Counted from the first letter of the stretch, positions 43,422-53,963 are shown. The stretch is DNA of 64,000 nucleotides from Acinetobacter sp. WCHAc010034 (GCF_001696615.3 NZ_CP032279.1:434001-498000), one strand, 5' to 3'. Translations and numbers: made by a program. The notes: a model not told the origin generated them from the sequence alone.

Positions 43422-45098
43422 TTAGTGGTTCATTTGAGCTTTGATCAAGTCACCAATAGTCTTAGGACCATTGTCTTGAGAAGTAGCAGCTTGACGTAAG
43501 TTAGCTACAGCTTCTTTCTCTTCAGCTTCGTCTTTCGCTTTGATAGACAAGTTGATAGAGCGTGATTTGCGGTCAACGTTGATGATTTTCGCTTCAACTT
43601 CTTGGCCAACTTCTAAGAATTTAGTTGCATCTTCAACGCGGTCGCGGTTGATTTCAGATGCTTTCAGAGAAGCTTCAACTTCGTCAGCCAGCTTAACAGT
43701 CGCGCCTTTAGCGTCAACTGCAGTTACAGTGCCTTTAACCAGCGCACCGCGTTCGTTAGCAGCTAAGAAGTCATTGAACGGATCGCTGTTCAATTGCTTG
43801 ATGCCAAGGCTGATACGGTTGCCTTCAGCGTCAACTGAAAGGATAACCGCTTCAACTGTGTCACCCTTCTTGTAACGGCGGATAGCGTCTTCGCCTTGCT
43901 CGTTCCAAGAAATGTCAGACAAGTGAACTAGGCCGTCGATGCCGCCTGGCAAGCCGATGAAGATACCGAAGTCAGTGATAGATTTGATCGTACCAGAAAC
44001 TTTTTCGCCTTTGTCGTGGTCTTTAGCAAACTCTTCCCACGGGTTAGCGCGAGTTTGTTTGATACCCAAAGAAATACGGCGGCGTTCTTCGTCAACTTCA
44101 AGAACCATAACGTCAACTTCGTCACCGATCTGAACAACTTTAGACGGGTGGATGTTTTTGTTCGTGTGGTCCATTTCTGAAACGTGCACTAAGCCTTCAA
44201 CGCCTTCAGCGATTTCAGCGAAGCAGCCGTAGTCAGTCAGGTTAGTAACGCGTGCTTTAACGATAGAACCTTTAGGGTAACGGTTCATGATCGCTAACCA
44301 TGGATCTTCGCCTAATTGCTTAAGGCCTAAAGATACGCGGTTACGCTCTTTGTCAAACTTAAGTACTTTAACAGTAACTTCTTGACCCACTTCAACAACT
44401 TCTGAAGGGTGCTTGATGCGTTTCCAAGCCATGTCAGTGATGTGAAGAAGACCGTCAATACCGCCCAGATCAACGAATGCGCCGTAATCTGTAAGGTTCT
44501 TGATTGTACCAGTAACTGTTTGACCTTCTTCAAGCTGAGCAAGAAGAGCTTCACGGTCAGCTGAAGATTCAGCTTCCATAACAGCGCGGCGTGAAACAAC
44601 AACGTTGTTGCGTTTAGCGTCAAGCTTGATTACTTTGAATTCCAGCTCTTTGCCTTCAAGGTGAGTCGTGTCACGGATAGGGCGAGTGTCTACCAAAGAA
44701 CCTGGCAGGAACGCGCGTACTGGACCGATGTCAACAGTGAAACCGCCTTTAACTTTACCAGAGATAACACCAGTAACGATTTCGCCGTCTTCAAAGATTT
44801 TTTCAAGTTTAGTCCAAGTTTCAGCACGCTTCGCTTTTTCACGTGATAAAACAGTTTGGCCCATACCGTTGTCGAGAGCTTCAACAACAACATCAACAGT
44901 GTCGCCAACTTGAACTTCAAGTTCGCGTTGTTCATTTAAGAATTCAGCGCGGTCAACAATGCCTTCAGATTTAAGGCCAGTGTCAACTGTTACCCAGTCA
45001 GAGTCGATGCTTACTACAACGCCTTGGATGACTGCACCCTTTTCAACGTTGAGGTTTAATTCGCTTTCTTCAAAGAGGGCTGCAAAAGATTCGGTCAT
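43422..45098 (-). CDS. rpsA: 30S ribosomal protein S1
   Basis: The 558-residue protein has six S1 RNA-binding repeats, recognisable from repeated GxVxxxTDYGxFVDLGGIxGLxH text (for example [41 protein letters not shown]). It binds mRNA and delivers it to the 30S subunit. Codon use is strikingly plainer than in the neighbours, typical of a highly expressed gene. It lies 108 bases downstream of cmk. E. coli rpsA represses its own translation; the A/T-rich leader here would allow the same. Confidence 0.98.
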   Translation of the reverse strand: MTESFAALFEESELNLNVEKGAVIQGVVVSIDSDWVTVDTGLKSEGIVDRAEFLNEQRELEVQVGDTVDVVVEALDNGMGQTVLSREKAKRAETWTKLEKIFEDGEIVTGVISGKVKGGFTVDIGPVRAFLPGSLVDTRPIRDTTHLEGKELEFKVIKLDAKRNNVVVSRRAVMEAESSADREALLAQLEEGQTVTGTIKNLTDYGAFVDLGGIDGLLHITDMAWKRIKHPSEVVEVGQEVTVKVLKFDKERNRVSLGLKQLGEDPWLAIMNRYPKGSIVKARVTNLTDYGCFAEIAEGVEGLVHVSEMDHTNKNIHPSKVVQIGDEVDVMVLEVDEERRRISLGIKQTRANPWEEFAKDHDKGEKVSGTIKSITDFGIFIGLPGGIDGLVHLSDISWNEQGEDAIRRYKKGDTVEAVILSVDAEGNRISLGIKQLNSDPFNDFLAANERGALVKGTVTAVDAKGATVKLADEVEASLKASEINRDRVEDATKFLEVGQEVEAKIINVDRKSRSINLSIKAKDEAEEKEAVANLRQAATSQDNGPKTIGDLIKAQMNH

Positions 45099-45206
45099 GA
45101 TATTTCCGATAAAGTCAGCGGTCTTGGATCAGACAAGGCCGGTTTAATTAAGCGTCTACATAGTCCGTATAAAACTGATCAAGCTATGCTTTTGCTGAAA
45201 AATTCT

Positions 45207-45890
45207 TTAGTTCGCTAATTTCCGGTCGATATATGCGGTCATCAGATTGAATACTTCATCAATGCCCAGAGCTGAGCTGTCAATGATGTAGGCGTCTGCG
45301 GCCGGCTTGAGCGGAGCGGCTGTGCGCCCCATATCACGCTTATCGCGGGCTTGGATATTAGCTAAAATGTCGTTTATTTTAGCATCCATGCCCATGCCCT
45401 GCAACTGATTTACGCGGCGCGCTGCCCGCGATTCAGCCGAAGCGGTCAAATAAATCTTCGCCTGGGCCTCCGGAAAAATTGCAGTGGCCATATCACGGCC
45501 ATCTGCCACCAGGCCCGGCGCTTGCGCAAAAGCGCGCTGGCGCTCCAGCAATGCAGCTCTAAGCGCTGGAATTGCAGCCACTTTTGAAGCCAGCTCGCCA
45601 ACCCGTTCGGTGCGGATGGTTTGGGTTACATCTTCGCCATCCAGCAAAATCTTCGTGCCCGCCTCAGCGGTCACAAATTTTATGTCTAAATTTGCTGCAA
45701 TTTCGGCGCATTTTTCCAGTTCAGCATCCAGCTTTTCCAGCAAATCCCGCTTATGCAATGACAAGCCCAGCAAACGGTACAGCGCGCCAGAATCCAACAG
45801 GTTAAATTGATAATGCGCCGCCAGCTTGGCCGCCAATGTGCCTTTGCCTGAACCGCTTGGGCCATCAATCGTAATAATATTTACCGTCAT
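45207..45890 (-). CDS. cmk: cytidylate kinase
   Basis: Cmk phosphorylates CMP and dCMP. The 227-residue protein has P-loop [29 protein letters not shown] and the CMP-binding region [18 protein letters not shown]. It is the usual neighbour of rpsA and lies 17 bases downstream of the SRPBCC gene. Confidence 0.96.
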   Translation of the reverse strand: MTVNIITIDGPSGSGKGTLAAKLAAHYQFNLLDSGALYRLLGLSLHKRDLLEKLDAELEKCAEIAANLDIKFVTAEAGTKILLDGEDVTQTIRTERVGELASKVAAIPALRAALLERQRAFAQAPGLVADGRDMATAIFPEAQAKIYLTASAESRAARRVNQLQGMGMDAKINDILANIQARDKRDMGRTAAPLKPAADAYIIDSSALGIDEVFNLMTAYIDRKLAN

Positions 45891-45907
45891 TGCTCTTCCG
45901 TCATTAC

Positions 45908-46339
45908 CTATACAGTTTTTGCGAGTTTTGAAAAACCCAGCTTAATCGCTGATTTCAGCTGGGCAAGAATGAATTTGCTGACAAACGGCGCGCGCGCCTG
46001 CAGTTCAATGGTATATGTGACAAGGGTTTTTCCTGCATCGATCGGCTGAAACTCAATAATGCCGAGATGATGCTTCACCAATGGATTTTTAATAATTTTA
46101 TATTCGATGCGCTGATTCGGCTCCAGCAGGGTAATCTGTTCCTGCAAAGGCTTGATTGGGCCTAAGCCCAAGCGGCGCACGGAACCCAAGCCGTCCGGAC
46201 GCTCAGGGTCGGCAGAGTCTTTCACCCGCACAACCTGAATTGGCGCAAATGCCACGTTATAGGTCGAATGCTTGGACAGCAGTTCAAAAACCTGCTCTAC
46301 AGGCGCATTAAATTCTTTTTTAACAGTAATCTCGTTCAT
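45908..46339 (-). CDS. SRPBCC-family protein
   Basis: The 143-residue protein of the START/polyketide-cyclase-like fold begins [21 protein letters not shown] and has [22 protein letters not shown] and [13 protein letters not shown]. Such folds bind hydrophobic ligands or act as small cyclases. There is no signal peptide. It lies between tadA (63 bases upstream) and cmk (17 bases downstream) in the same direction. Function is unknown. Confidence 0.82.
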   Translation of the reverse strand: MNEITVKKEFNAPVEQVFELLSKHSTYNVAFAPIQVVRVKDSADPERPDGLGSVRRLGLGPIKPLQEQITLLEPNQRIEYKIIKNPLVKHHLGIIEFQPIDAGKTLVTYTIELQARAPFVSKFILAQLKSAIKLGFSKLAKTV

Positions 46340-46402
46340 TTTTTATCCTTAAGAGTGCAGCGTGATTTTTGCCAAAGTTTACCCGATCTCAGGCGGCTGG
46401 TT

Positions 46403-46915
46403 TTAATCATTTAAGGACTTTTCTTGTATTTTTTGCTGACGCTTCTGTTCACGGCGCATCTTGAAGAATGCGCTGAGCTGCTGCGCGCACTGCTCCTGCA
46501 GGCAGCCCGCCTCAAATTCAAAAAGATGATTGTAATATCCTGTTTCCAAAAGCTGGCGCGCGCTGACCAATGAACCAGCCTTAGGCTCTGCAGTGCCGAA
46601 CACCACCCGCTTAATGCGCGCATGCACCAGCGCCCCGACGCACATGGTGCACGGCTCCAAAGTGACATACAGCGTTGCATCATCCGGCAGGCGATAATTT
46701 TGCAAGGATTCGCAAGCTTGGCGGATGGCCTGAATTTCAGCATGCGCGGTTGGATCATTCAGCGTAATCGGGGCATTAAAGCCTGAACCGATAATCTGAT
46801 TTTGACTGACAATTACAGCGCCAACAGGAATTTCTCCTTTCAGCGCTGCCGATGCAGCCTGCGCATAGGCCTGCTGCATCCAGTATTCATCACTGTACGG
46901 CTGTTCCTGACTCAT
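46403..46915 (-). CDS. tadA: tRNA-specific adenosine deaminase
   Basis: TadA converts A34 of tRNA-Arg to inosine. The 170-residue protein has the zinc motif HAE (in DPTAHAEIQAIRQA) and PCTMC (in VTLEPCTMCVGALVHARI). It starts three bases after the stop of the hydratase-family gene and is the third gene of an ung–hydratase–tadA unit. Confidence 0.95.
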   Translation of the reverse strand: MSQEQPYSDEYWMQQAYAQAASAALKGEIPVGAVIVSQNQIIGSGFNAPITLNDPTAHAEIQAIRQACESLQNYRLPDDATLYVTLEPCTMCVGALVHARIKRVVFGTAEPKAGSLVSARQLLETGYYNHLFEFEAGCLQEQCAQQLSAFFKMRREQKRQQKIQEKSLND

Positions 46916-46918
46916 GTA

Positions 46919-48043
46919 TCAGCCAATCACACCGTATTGCTTCAGCAGGCTGTTCCAGCTTTCAATGCTGGTTACCGGCGGATTGCTGCCCAAAATGCCT
47001 TTCAATGAAGCATCCGCGCCGGTTTTCCACTCCGGCGACAAGTCTTTATCCACCAGGCGCGCGCGCACGCCTTCAACAAAGTCCGGATGGCGGATCTTCC
47101 AGTCTGAGATTTGCGTTTCCAGCTCAAAGATTTCATTCCAGGAATGCACCTGCTTGCCCCACTGCCACAGCAGCCAGGTCAATGCCGCAGTCACCGGCGA
47201 GCCTTTCTGCAAATTTTCGCTGGCTTGGCGCAGCCAGTCGCTGCGCGCATCGCTCAGGCCAATAATCGAGGCATAGTCATGCTCAAAGTTCACGCCGCGG
47301 CAGACGCTTTGAATCACGTCCAGTGAGTTCTGCAGCGGGCCCGGCCCCACCGGGCGGTGCATGCTGTTCAGCGTATCATCAATGGCGCGGAAATCGCCGG
47401 CCGGGTAATGATCCCAGTCAATATTCACCACTTTGCTCAGCACCGTATCGCGCTGCGCATCGCAGATATGCGTGGCCCAGCCGATGCCGTAAGCGCCGGC
47501 TGCCGTCATGATCGACCCGGTCAGGCCGGTAAACAGGCCAATCGCGCCACGGTCCGCCAGGAAGCGCGTTGCGCCAACGTCCGGATACAGGCCGATATTG
47601 ATTTCAGGCATGGCCAGGCGGGAATACGGCGTCACCAGGCGGAATGGCGCAGCCATGAACAGGCCCAAGCCGCCGCCCATCACATAGCCTTCGCCCCAAA
47701 CCAGCACCGGCTTGGCATAGTTGTGCAGCAGCAGGTCTAAGGCGTATTCCTGCTCAAAGAACCGGTTTGCCGCTGCAGTTTCGTCATTAATTACCAGCTG
47801 GCGCAGCTTGCGCACATCGCCGCCGGCGCAGAATGCTTTCGGCGTGGTTGAATCCAGCCAAATGGCCTTGACGCCGGCATCGGAATGGAAGTCCTGAAAG
47901 ACTTCCAGCAGTGCCGAAACAATGGATTCATCCAGCGCGTGCAAAGATTTAGGACGGTTCAGGCGAACAATGCGCCAGCCGTTTTTCGCTTCTTCTACAA
48001 TCAAATCCGGATGATAGTTTTTAGAAATGGGAGAATATGTCAT
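46919..48043 (-). CDS. enoyl-CoA hydratase/isomerase family, 3-hydroxyisobutyryl-CoA hydrolase-like
   Basis: The start is the ATG at 48043, which overlaps the ung stop (ATGA); extending to 48058 would need a TTG. The 374-residue crotonase-fold protein has [11 protein letters not shown] and [20 protein letters not shown] forming the oxyanion hole, with [19 protein letters not shown] after it. The length and these blocks fit 3-hydroxyisobutyryl-CoA hydrolases of valine degradation better than true hydratases. The genes around it are not valine genes, so the exact substrate is open. Confidence 0.83.
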   Translation of the reverse strand: MTYSPISKNYHPDLIVEEAKNGWRIVRLNRPKSLHALDESIVSALLEVFQDFHSDAGVKAIWLDSTTPKAFCAGGDVRKLRQLVINDETAAANRFFEQEYALDLLLHNYAKPVLVWGEGYVMGGGLGLFMAAPFRLVTPYSRLAMPEINIGLYPDVGATRFLADRGAIGLFTGLTGSIMTAAGAYGIGWATHICDAQRDTVLSKVVNIDWDHYPAGDFRAIDDTLNSMHRPVGPGPLQNSLDVIQSVCRGVNFEHDYASIIGLSDARSDWLRQASENLQKGSPVTAALTWLLWQWGKQVHSWNEIFELETQISDWKIRHPDFVEGVRARLVDKDLSPEWKTGADASLKGILGSNPPVTSIESWNSLLKQYGVIG

Positions 48044-48753
48044 GCGTCCAGCTGCCAATCTACAGGCTCAATGCCATGTTGTTTAAGATAATTATTGGAT
48101 TTTGAAAATACTTTGCAGCCGAAGAAACCGCCCCGGTTTGCAGCCAATGGAGATGGATGCGCTGCTTTCAGCACCAGGTGCCGGGTTTGGTCAATCCGCT
48201 GCCCTTTACGCTGCGCATATGCTCCCCAAAGTATAAAGACAATATGCTCGCGCTGTTCGTTCAGCACATCAATCACGCGGTCGGTGAAATCTTCCCAGCC
48301 GCGCTTTTGGTGAGAAGTCGGCTGCCCGGCTTCTACAGTCAGCACGCTGTTCAACAGCAGCACGCCCTGCGCTGCCCAATGTGACAAATCGCCATGCTTT
48401 GGAATTTCAATGCCAAGGTCACTGTGCAGCTCATGAAAAATATTACGCAAAGAAGGAGGCAATGCAACCCCTTTCTGCACTGAAAAGCTTAATCCATGCG
48501 CCTGATTTGGCCCGTGATACGGGTCCTGGCCTAAAATCACCACCTTTACATTGGCGATAGGCGTGGTGTTCAGCGCATTAAAAATTAATGGATTCGGCGG
48601 ATAAATCACTTTATTGGCGTGTTTTTCCTGAACAAGGAAGTCTTTTAATGCATCCATTTTAGGGCTAAGCAGAAAATCGCTCAGGCCATATTTCCAACTC
48701 GCATCAAGCTGCACCTTTTCCAGCTGCGCCTGCTGCTGTTCAGTTAAAGACAT
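48040..48753 (-). CDS. ung: uracil-DNA glycosylase
   Basis: Family-1 Ung removes uracil from DNA. The 237-residue protein has the catalytic water-activating motif GQDPYHGP, the Ser-Pro loop [14 protein letters not shown], and the C-terminal [12 protein letters not shown]. It lies 45 bases downstream of the QueD-family gene and overlaps the next gene by four bases. Confidence 0.97.
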   Translation of the reverse strand: MSLTEQQQAQLEKVQLDASWKYGLSDFLLSPKMDALKDFLVQEKHANKVIYPPNPLIFNALNTTPIANVKVVILGQDPYHGPNQAHGLSFSVQKGVALPPSLRNIFHELHSDLGIEIPKHGDLSHWAAQGVLLLNSVLTVEAGQPTSHQKRGWEDFTDRVIDVLNEQREHIVFILWGAYAQRKGQRIDQTRHLVLKAAHPSPLAANRGGFFGCKVFSKSNNYLKQHGIEPVDWQLDA

Positions 48754-48798
48754 ACTTGTTTCCTAATTCCTTTTTTAGCTTACAGCGGCAAAGCTGCA

Positions 48799-49395
48799 TT
48801 AAAGTTTAACCTGCAGATCCACACTCGGGTTTTGAAATCTTAGTCCCTGCTTTAATTTTTCATACATCTCAGGGTCAGCCCACTCCGACTTAACCTGCTC
48901 TGAAAATACGATCTGATCCAGATGCAGAATGCCCATCTGCGCATTTTCAATATCTTCAGCAAAGCTTTGCGCATAGCCGGTGTCGGTTTCATGCACAATC
49001 ACCGAATGCACTTCAACATCGCCTTCGCCATTCTGCGTTTCGGTCGATGCCAGCACCTGCTGCGCCAGATAGAAGAAAATCCGTGAAAACTGCTCCGCGG
49101 ACGGCGATACCGGCAGGGAAACCCAGCGGGCGCTGAAGTTTTTGCAGGCCTGCATGTATTCAGCATCGTCCTGCTGCCAGAAACAGATGGCATGGTCAAA
49201 ACTGTCGAACAGCTCCTTAATCACACCTTTCAGCAGCCCGAAATCATATACCATTTGACCGTGATCTAATTTCGAAGCTTTAAGCAGTAACTCAACTTTA
49301 TAGCTGTGCCCATGAATCGAACGCTTGCAGCGGTCCGAAGTGCAGTTCCGCACAATATGAGCATTTTCAAACTTAAATAACTTACGAATTAACAT
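48799..49395 (-). CDS. 6-pyruvoyl-tetrahydropterin synthase/QueD family protein
   Basis: I use the ATG at 49395 (198 residues) with TAAGG just upstream; a TTG at 49413 gives six more residues but no ribosome site. The zinc-binding HGHSYKVE block, the VYDFGLLKGVIKELFDSFDHAI segment and an HETDTGYAQ catalytic-end motif are seen. QueD makes the 6-carboxy-tetrahydropterin precursor of queuosine. This version is longer than typical QueD (about 120 residues) because of a central insertion of roughly 60 residues, so a related pterin role is possible. Confidence 0.82.
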   Translation of the reverse strand: MLIRKLFKFENAHIVRNCTSDRCKRSIHGHSYKVELLLKASKLDHGQMVYDFGLLKGVIKELFDSFDHAICFWQQDDAEYMQACKNFSARWVSLPVSPSAEQFSRIFFYLAQQVLASTETQNGEGDVEVHSVIVHETDTGYAQSFAEDIENAQMGILHLDQIVFSEQVKSEWADPEMYEKLKQGLRFQNPSVDLQVKL

Positions 49396-49517
49396 ATGCC
49401 TTAATTCAATCAAAATCTGCGAATTTATCGGGATTATAAAGCAAAACTAAAACCTTGAGCATTAATTTTACAGTTCAATGCAATTGATAAAACACATTGG
49501 CTTTCAGCCGGCCAGCA

Positions 49518-50477
49518 TCAAAAAGGCGCTGCGCTTCTGTAAGCCACGTAGACTTCTTTATCCTTGCGCACCAGTTCAGATGAAAACTGGCGCTTCCGGC
49601 CACTCAGCTCAATTTCTATCCGGGCCTTAAAATAATTGGACTGCACGCCCAGCAAAGCATTGACGGCGCTGCGCGATGCTGGATCAATCTGCGAAAAAGG
49701 CGCTTTCTCCCAAAGCGCTGCCACGCTGTCAAAATGCTCCAATTTCGCCTGCTGCTGATCCTTCAGCTGCTGCACGGCATCGACATCCAGCGTTGCATCT
49801 ATGCTGGCCAATACAAAAGCCGGCGCAGTATTGATATTGACCAGGGTTTCATTGCTGGGCAAGGCGCTGACATAAGGCGCGATCAGCCTGTATTTTCCCT
49901 CCTCAAAGCCGCGCACCAGCTTCAGCTCTTCCACGCTGTGGAATTTGGCATTCGGCGGCAGCGGCGCATTCTGCAGTCCGCCGTAATAGCCGGATTCCGC
50001 GCCCATCGCGCCTGCCGGCTCGTCATTTTCATCCTGCCAGTCTATGACCGCTTCACTCAGCTGCGCCGGCAGGCCTGCGCGCGTCAGGAGCTTTTCAAAC
50101 CATTTCTTAGCGCTTTCGTTTACGCTACCGTCTGCAGTGAGCAGGCTGTTCAGGTTGAATTTACCGGACTCATCTTCAAGCACGCCTGAAACGTAGCCGT
50201 CATCAACCGGAAAAGCCGGCATCGGCTTGGCCCAGTTTTCCTGCAGATGGTCAACGCCGCCGGCATTCTCCGCATCATCCTTCAGCAGCGCAGCAAAGAA
50301 TGTTTCGGCGCTTTTGGCGTACAGCAGGGACTGATTCTGGCGCATGAGATAAGCGGTCGCTTCCGCGGTATTGCTTTGGCGCTTGGCAATGCTGGCAGCC
50401 AGAATGGTCGCCAAAGCCACCATCATTAAAATAGTCAGCAGCGCAATGCCTTTCTGAGGCTGCATAACAGGCTTCAT
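49518..50477 (-). CDS. gspK: type II secretion minor pseudopilin GspK
   Basis: The start is the ATG at 50477, four bases inside gspJ (ATGA), with a near-perfect AGGAGGT ahead. The frame can run upstream to 50579, but that is gspJ territory. The 319-residue protein has a prepilin-like N-terminus QKGIALLTILMMVALATIL, without the usual Glu5, as in other GspK. The large globular domain has DESGKFNLNSL and INTAPAFVLASI, both typical of GspK. It caps the pseudopilus tip with GspI and GspJ. Confidence 0.92.
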   Translation of the reverse strand: MKPVMQPQKGIALLTILMMVALATILAASIAKRQSNTAEATAYLMRQNQSLLYAKSAETFFAALLKDDAENAGGVDHLQENWAKPMPAFPVDDGYVSGVLEDESGKFNLNSLLTADGSVNESAKKWFEKLLTRAGLPAQLSEAVIDWQDENDEPAGAMGAESGYYGGLQNAPLPPNAKFHSVEELKLVRGFEEGKYRLIAPYVSALPSNETLVNINTAPAFVLASIDATLDVDAVQQLKDQQQAKLEHFDSVAALWEKAPFSQIDPASRSAVNALLGVQSNYFKARIEIELSGRKRQFSSELVRKDKEVYVAYRSAAPF

Positions 50478-51151
50478 CCAGACACCTCCTGCTTGCCGTC
50501 TTTTGGATTGCCGCCGCCTTTTCCACCCGAATTGCCGTCCTGCTGCAGGAAGTCGGTATTCAGCAGGCTGAACAGCCATTCATATTCGACTTCATTTACG
50601 CTCAGCTTAATTTTCAAGCCGCGCGGCAAGCGCTGCAGCCCGCTGCGCTTGCTCAGGTCCGCTGAAGGGTCAGGCCAGGCGCTTAATTCTTCAGGATTCA
50701 GCACGCGGATTTCAAACTGCTCAACATCGGCCAGCAGCACGCTGGAATCCGGCTGATCATGCCCTGACTGATTAATATTGCGGTATTTCAGCCGGTAAAG
50801 CTTTTTATCCGCAGCATTATATTGGTATTCCACCCGCTCATCCGGCGCGATGCCCTGATTGAGCGGATCGGTTACGCCGGTTTTGCTGAAGTTGAAGCGC
50901 CCATTCTGCAGCACCATCGCGGGCTGAATGTCGCCATTGATATTGGCCGTCAGCGGCACCGCCTGCAGGGTATCACGCAAAATCTGCTGATAGGCTTCCT
51001 GCAGCTGCGAAAGCCGGACTTCATGCATGCTGTTGCGCTCTTTGACCTTTGAAATATAGTCAAAAACTTTCCAGCCCAGCGCCGACAGCACAGCAAAAAT
51101 CGCAATGGCGACCAGCAGCTCAACCAGCGTAAAGCCTTGGCGCCTGCTCAT
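50474..51151 (-). CDS. gspJ: type II secretion minor pseudopilin GspJ
   Basis: The 225-residue protein starts with the prepilin signature RRQGFTLVELLVAIAIFAVL (cleavage after Gly, Glu5 of the mature form present), followed by the long N-terminal helix and a beta domain containing LYRLKYRNINQ. It forms the pseudopilus tip complex with GspI, GspK and GspH. It overlaps both neighbours by four bases. The Gly/Gln/Lys-rich C-terminus is low complexity. Confidence 0.92.
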   Translation of the reverse strand: MSRRQGFTLVELLVAIAIFAVLSALGWKVFDYISKVKERNSMHEVRLSQLQEAYQQILRDTLQAVPLTANINGDIQPAMVLQNGRFNFSKTGVTDPLNQGIAPDERVEYQYNAADKKLYRLKYRNINQSGHDQPDSSVLLADVEQFEIRVLNPEELSAWPDPSADLSKRSGLQRLPRGLKIKLSVNEVEYEWLFSLLNTDFLQQDGNSGGKGGGNPKDGKQEVSG

Positions 51152-51591
51152 GAGTTTTCCGCTTTGGCGTTGAAGAACACCAAACTGGCGATGCCCGCCT
51201 CAACTTTTCCGGTATCAGCATTCATCAGGCTGACCTGCACATCAATGCGCTGCACATCCGGGCTGACGGTCGGCTGCGCGGATTTGTCAATCTGCCAGGT
51301 TTCGCCCTGCTGGGTAATTTGCTTAGACGCGGTGCCGCTCATCCATTCCCGCTTCATTTCCATTGAGGCGATTTCATTCAGCGCAACAAACTGCGCCTTG
51401 GTTCTTAAAACCGCATTGGCGGTCGCCTGCGTATACTGCATCGCCACATTGCTCAAGGCGATGGCCGCGGTTGCGAAAATCGCCAGCGCCACCATCACTT
51501 CCAGCAGGGTAAAGCCTGAGCAGTGATGGGCGGAACGCTGCTGCGCCGCTGCGCAAGGCGCAAAACCGCGCTTTAAGTATTCAGCTTTCAT
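51148..51591 (-). CDS. gspI: type II secretion minor pseudopilin GspI
   Basis: The 147-residue protein has prepilin signature CSGFTLLEVMVALAIFATAA preceded by an unusually long leader of about 25 residues rich in Ala, Gln and Cys. A shorter start is not available in frame before the signature, so the long leader may be real or initiation may be later. Central text QFVALNEIASMEMKREW fits GspI. It overlaps gspJ and gspH by four bases each. Confidence 0.9.
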   Translation of the reverse strand: MKAEYLKRGFAPCAAAQQRSAHHCSGFTLLEVMVALAIFATAAIALSNVAMQYTQATANAVLRTKAQFVALNEIASMEMKREWMSGTASKQITQQGETWQIDKSAQPTVSPDVQRIDVQVSLMNADTGKVEAGIASLVFFNAKAENS

Positions 51592-52133
51592 TCATTTATT
51601 TTGCCTAGATGGTCAATTTCAATTTCATTTCCTACCGGCCGCTCTTCAAAATAGAACTGAATGCGCACCGGCTTGACCTCGCCGTTGCCCAGCCAAATCA
51701 GCTTTGGCGCGCTTTCACCCAGCAGCTCGCTGTTATTGGCATTTTCATAGCGCTGCTCCAAGGGCTGGATGCTGAAGGCCACCTGATCGGGCAGCGTCCG
51801 TTCCGGAAAGTCTTTATATTTTTGCCAGTTATTATTCTGATTGAAAACTGCTGCATTTTTCTGATTCGGCAGGTATTCCAGCACATCATACTGGAAGCCC
51901 GCCACATCTGTCGCTGGATGCGCGCTCAGCGCCAAAATCCGCGCCTGATCATTGGATTCACGCAGGAGTTTCTGCACATCCATAATGAACACTTCACGCG
52001 CCTGCATGGCTTTGCGCTGATCTGTGCCGCTCATATTGAGCAGCACCAGAGACGCCATGATGCCCATAATTACAATGACCACCATCAATTCCACCAGGGT
52101 GAAGCCTCGAACTGATGAGGGCCTGATTTTCAT
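51588..52133 (-). CDS. gspH: type II secretion minor pseudopilin GspH
   Basis: The 181-residue protein has signature VRGFTLVELMVVIVIMGIMA after a nine-residue leader, then a GspH domain (DVQKLLRESNDQARILALS). It is the first gene of the gspH–I–J–K operon. The GspC–G, L and M genes are not in the window, so the secretion machinery is split over the chromosome, as usual in Acinetobacter. Confidence 0.9.
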   Translation of the reverse strand: MKIRPSSVRGFTLVELMVVIVIMGIMASLVLLNMSGTDQRKAMQAREVFIMDVQKLLRESNDQARILALSAHPATDVAGFQYDVLEYLPNQKNAAVFNQNNNWQKYKDFPERTLPDQVAFSIQPLEQRYENANNSELLGESAPKLIWLGNGEVKPVRIQFYFEERPVGNEIEIDHLGKINE

Positions 52134-52142
52134 AGCCTGCCT

Positions 52143-52757
52143 TTAAGCGAACTGAACCGCAGCATTGACCTGCTTCGGCAGCGCCAAAGCCTGATCAATA
52201 TAGGCAACCCGCAGCGTATCCCTTGAGCCTAAATAGCGCTGATAGAAGCTGGAATTCAGAATCGCCGCTGCGCCATGCGTCAGCGACCAGATGGACGCCA
52301 GATAATCCCGCACCGGCATTGCGCTCTGAATCAGCTCCAGATACCTTTCCGTCATGCGGATAATCAGGCGCAGGCGCTGCTTGCGCACCTGATACAGTTC
52401 ACTGAATAAATGCTGAATGCCGGCGCCGGTGGTTGACAGGCGCTCTTCAATTTGATGGAACAGCACAGTGCGCTCGGGGTGGTGCAGATGATGCAGCATG
52501 AAGAAAGCCAGATGTTCAGGAAACTGCTTGTCTGTGTCTTTAATCATTTCCAGCAGCATGCGCTCATTGCGGATGATCAGCAGCATGTACAGCTCATCCT
52601 TGCTTTGAAAGTGCTTATAGAGCGTGCCTTTGGCAAGATCCAGCTCCGCAGCCAGCGCATCAAGCGTCATGCCTGCTTCGCCGTTTTCCAGAAGGAGCTG
52701 CTCTGCAACTTGAAAAATCAACGCTTCTCTTGCTCGAAACTGAGCCTGACGATCCAT
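52143..52757 (-). CDS. TetR-family regulator
   Basis: I start at the ATG at 52757 (204 residues) with AGGG five bases upstream; two more codons back is a GTG. The N-terminal HTH reads MTLDALAAELDLAKGTLYKHF and the rest is helical. It lies between tatD and gspH on the same strand, nine bases from the gspH start, so it may be read together with the pseudopilin operon. The ligand is unknown. Confidence 0.85.
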   Translation of the reverse strand: MDRQAQFRAREALIFQVAEQLLLENGEAGMTLDALAAELDLAKGTLYKHFQSKDELYMLLIIRNERMLLEMIKDTDKQFPEHLAFFMLHHLHHPERTVLFHQIEERLSTTGAGIQHLFSELYQVRKQRLRLIIRMTERYLELIQSAMPVRDYLASIWSLTHGAAAILNSSFYQRYLGSRDTLRVAYIDQALALPKQVNAAVQFA

Positions 52758-52801
52758 CTTCACCCTATACTCTCTTCTGCGCTTATATCAATTCAAATTA
52801 T

Positions 52802-53575
52802 TTACTTTAAATTGAGAAGGTTTTCAAAGTTCTGCTTCGTAATAAAAGCCACCTCTTCAAGTGACTTATCATATACATCACTTAAGGCTTTGGCTACATA
52901 AGGAACATATTTTGGTTCATTCGGCTTGCCGCGGTACGGCATCGGCGCCAGATAAGGGCTGTCGGTTTCAATCAGCACGCGGTCCAGCGGCACCTGCCTG
53001 GCGACATCGCGCAGATCCTGCGCATTTTTAAAGGAGATGATGCCGGAAAAGGAGATGTAATAGCCGCAGTCCAAAACCGCTTTGGCGGTTTCCCAGTCTT
53101 CGGTAAAGCAGTGCAGAATGCCGTGCGTGGATTTTTCCGCGCGGATAATATCCACCGTGTCATGCTTGGCGGCGCGAGTATGCACCACCACGGGCTTTTT
53201 AACAATTTGCGAAGCATGGATATGGCGCGCGAAGCATTCCTTCTGCTCCTGAATAAAGTCCGTGCTGTGAAAATAATCCAGCCCGGTTTCACCCAGCGCC
53301 CAGGCTTTTTCAGGCTGCGCAAGCTCAACCAGACAGTCTGTGGTTGCGCGCGCCATCACTGCCGGGTCTTCACACGGATGCACGCCGACTGAATATCCGA
53401 CATCGGCATGCCGGGCGGCGATTTCCGCCAGCTGGATGTGGTCATCCAGATCGACAGAGATGCTCATAAAGCGGGAAACGCCCGCTTCACGCGCCTGCGC
53501 CAAAGCCAGATCCAAATCTCCGCCATAAGGCGCAAGATCAAGCATGGTTAAATGACAATGGGTATCAGTAAACAC
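52802..53575 (-). CDS. tatD: TatD-family DNase/metal-dependent hydrolase
   Basis: The start chosen is the GTG at 53575 with AGGTG six bases upstream; the first residues VFTDTHCHLTMLDL carry the metal-binding DTHCH motif. Other blocks are VGVHP, ALGETGLDYFH (metal Glu), VHTRAA, ILHCFTEDW and IETDSPYLAP. It is a TIM-barrel hydrolase with 3'–5' DNase activity reported for the family. It lies in the standard holB–pilZ–tatD order. The length is 257 residues. Confidence 0.93.
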   Translation of the reverse strand: MFTDTHCHLTMLDLAPYGGDLDLALAQAREAGVSRFMSISVDLDDHIQLAEIAARHADVGYSVGVHPCEDPAVMARATTDCLVELAQPEKAWALGETGLDYFHSTDFIQEQKECFARHIHASQIVKKPVVVHTRAAKHDTVDIIRAEKSTHGILHCFTEDWETAKAVLDCGYYISFSGIISFKNAQDLRDVARQVPLDRVLIETDSPYLAPMPYRGKPNEPKYVPYVAKALSDVYDKSLEEVAFITKQNFENLLNLK

Positions 53576-53605
53576 TATAAGCACCTATGCAAAGTAAGCT
53601 GTAAC

Positions 53606-53947
53606 CTACATAGTGTAACTTCTGCGCCCTTCAGTTTTAAGGCCTGTCAGCAGCCGTTCCGCTTCAGATTTGAAATAAACGCCTTTTTCTCCAGCAAGCT
53701 GTATGCCGAAGCCCTGCGGCTTAATGCCATTCTGCTTTTGCGAAATCCAGATCACCTTGCCTGTCAGCGGAATTTTCTGCGACTGATCCGGCAGCGTAGT
53801 CAGCACAAATACTTCATCACCCATTTTAACCGCCTGCTTTGACGGGACAAACAGGCCGCCGCCGGCGACAAAAGGCATATAGCTGGCAAACAGTGTTTCC
53901 ACATCTGGAATATTGGCCTGAATAATTCCGCCCATGCGTGGCTGCAT
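53606..53947 (-). CDS. pilZ: PilZ-domain protein, type IV pilus biogenesis
   Basis: The 113-residue single-domain PilZ protein is located between holB and tatD, as in Pseudomonas pilZ. It begins GGIIQANIPDVETLFASYMPFVAGGGLFVPS and has VIWISQKQNGIKPQGFGIQL. It lacks the RxxxR c-di-GMP-binding motif, as the original PilZ does, so it works by protein contacts (PilB/FimX) in pilus assembly. Confidence 0.9.
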   Translation of the reverse strand: MQPRMGGIIQANIPDVETLFASYMPFVAGGGLFVPSKQAVKMGDEVFVLTTLPDQSQKIPLTGKVIWISQKQNGIKPQGFGIQLAGEKGVYFKSEAERLLTGLKTEGRRSYTM

Positions 53948-53963
53948 TGCTGTTCCCCTTATT

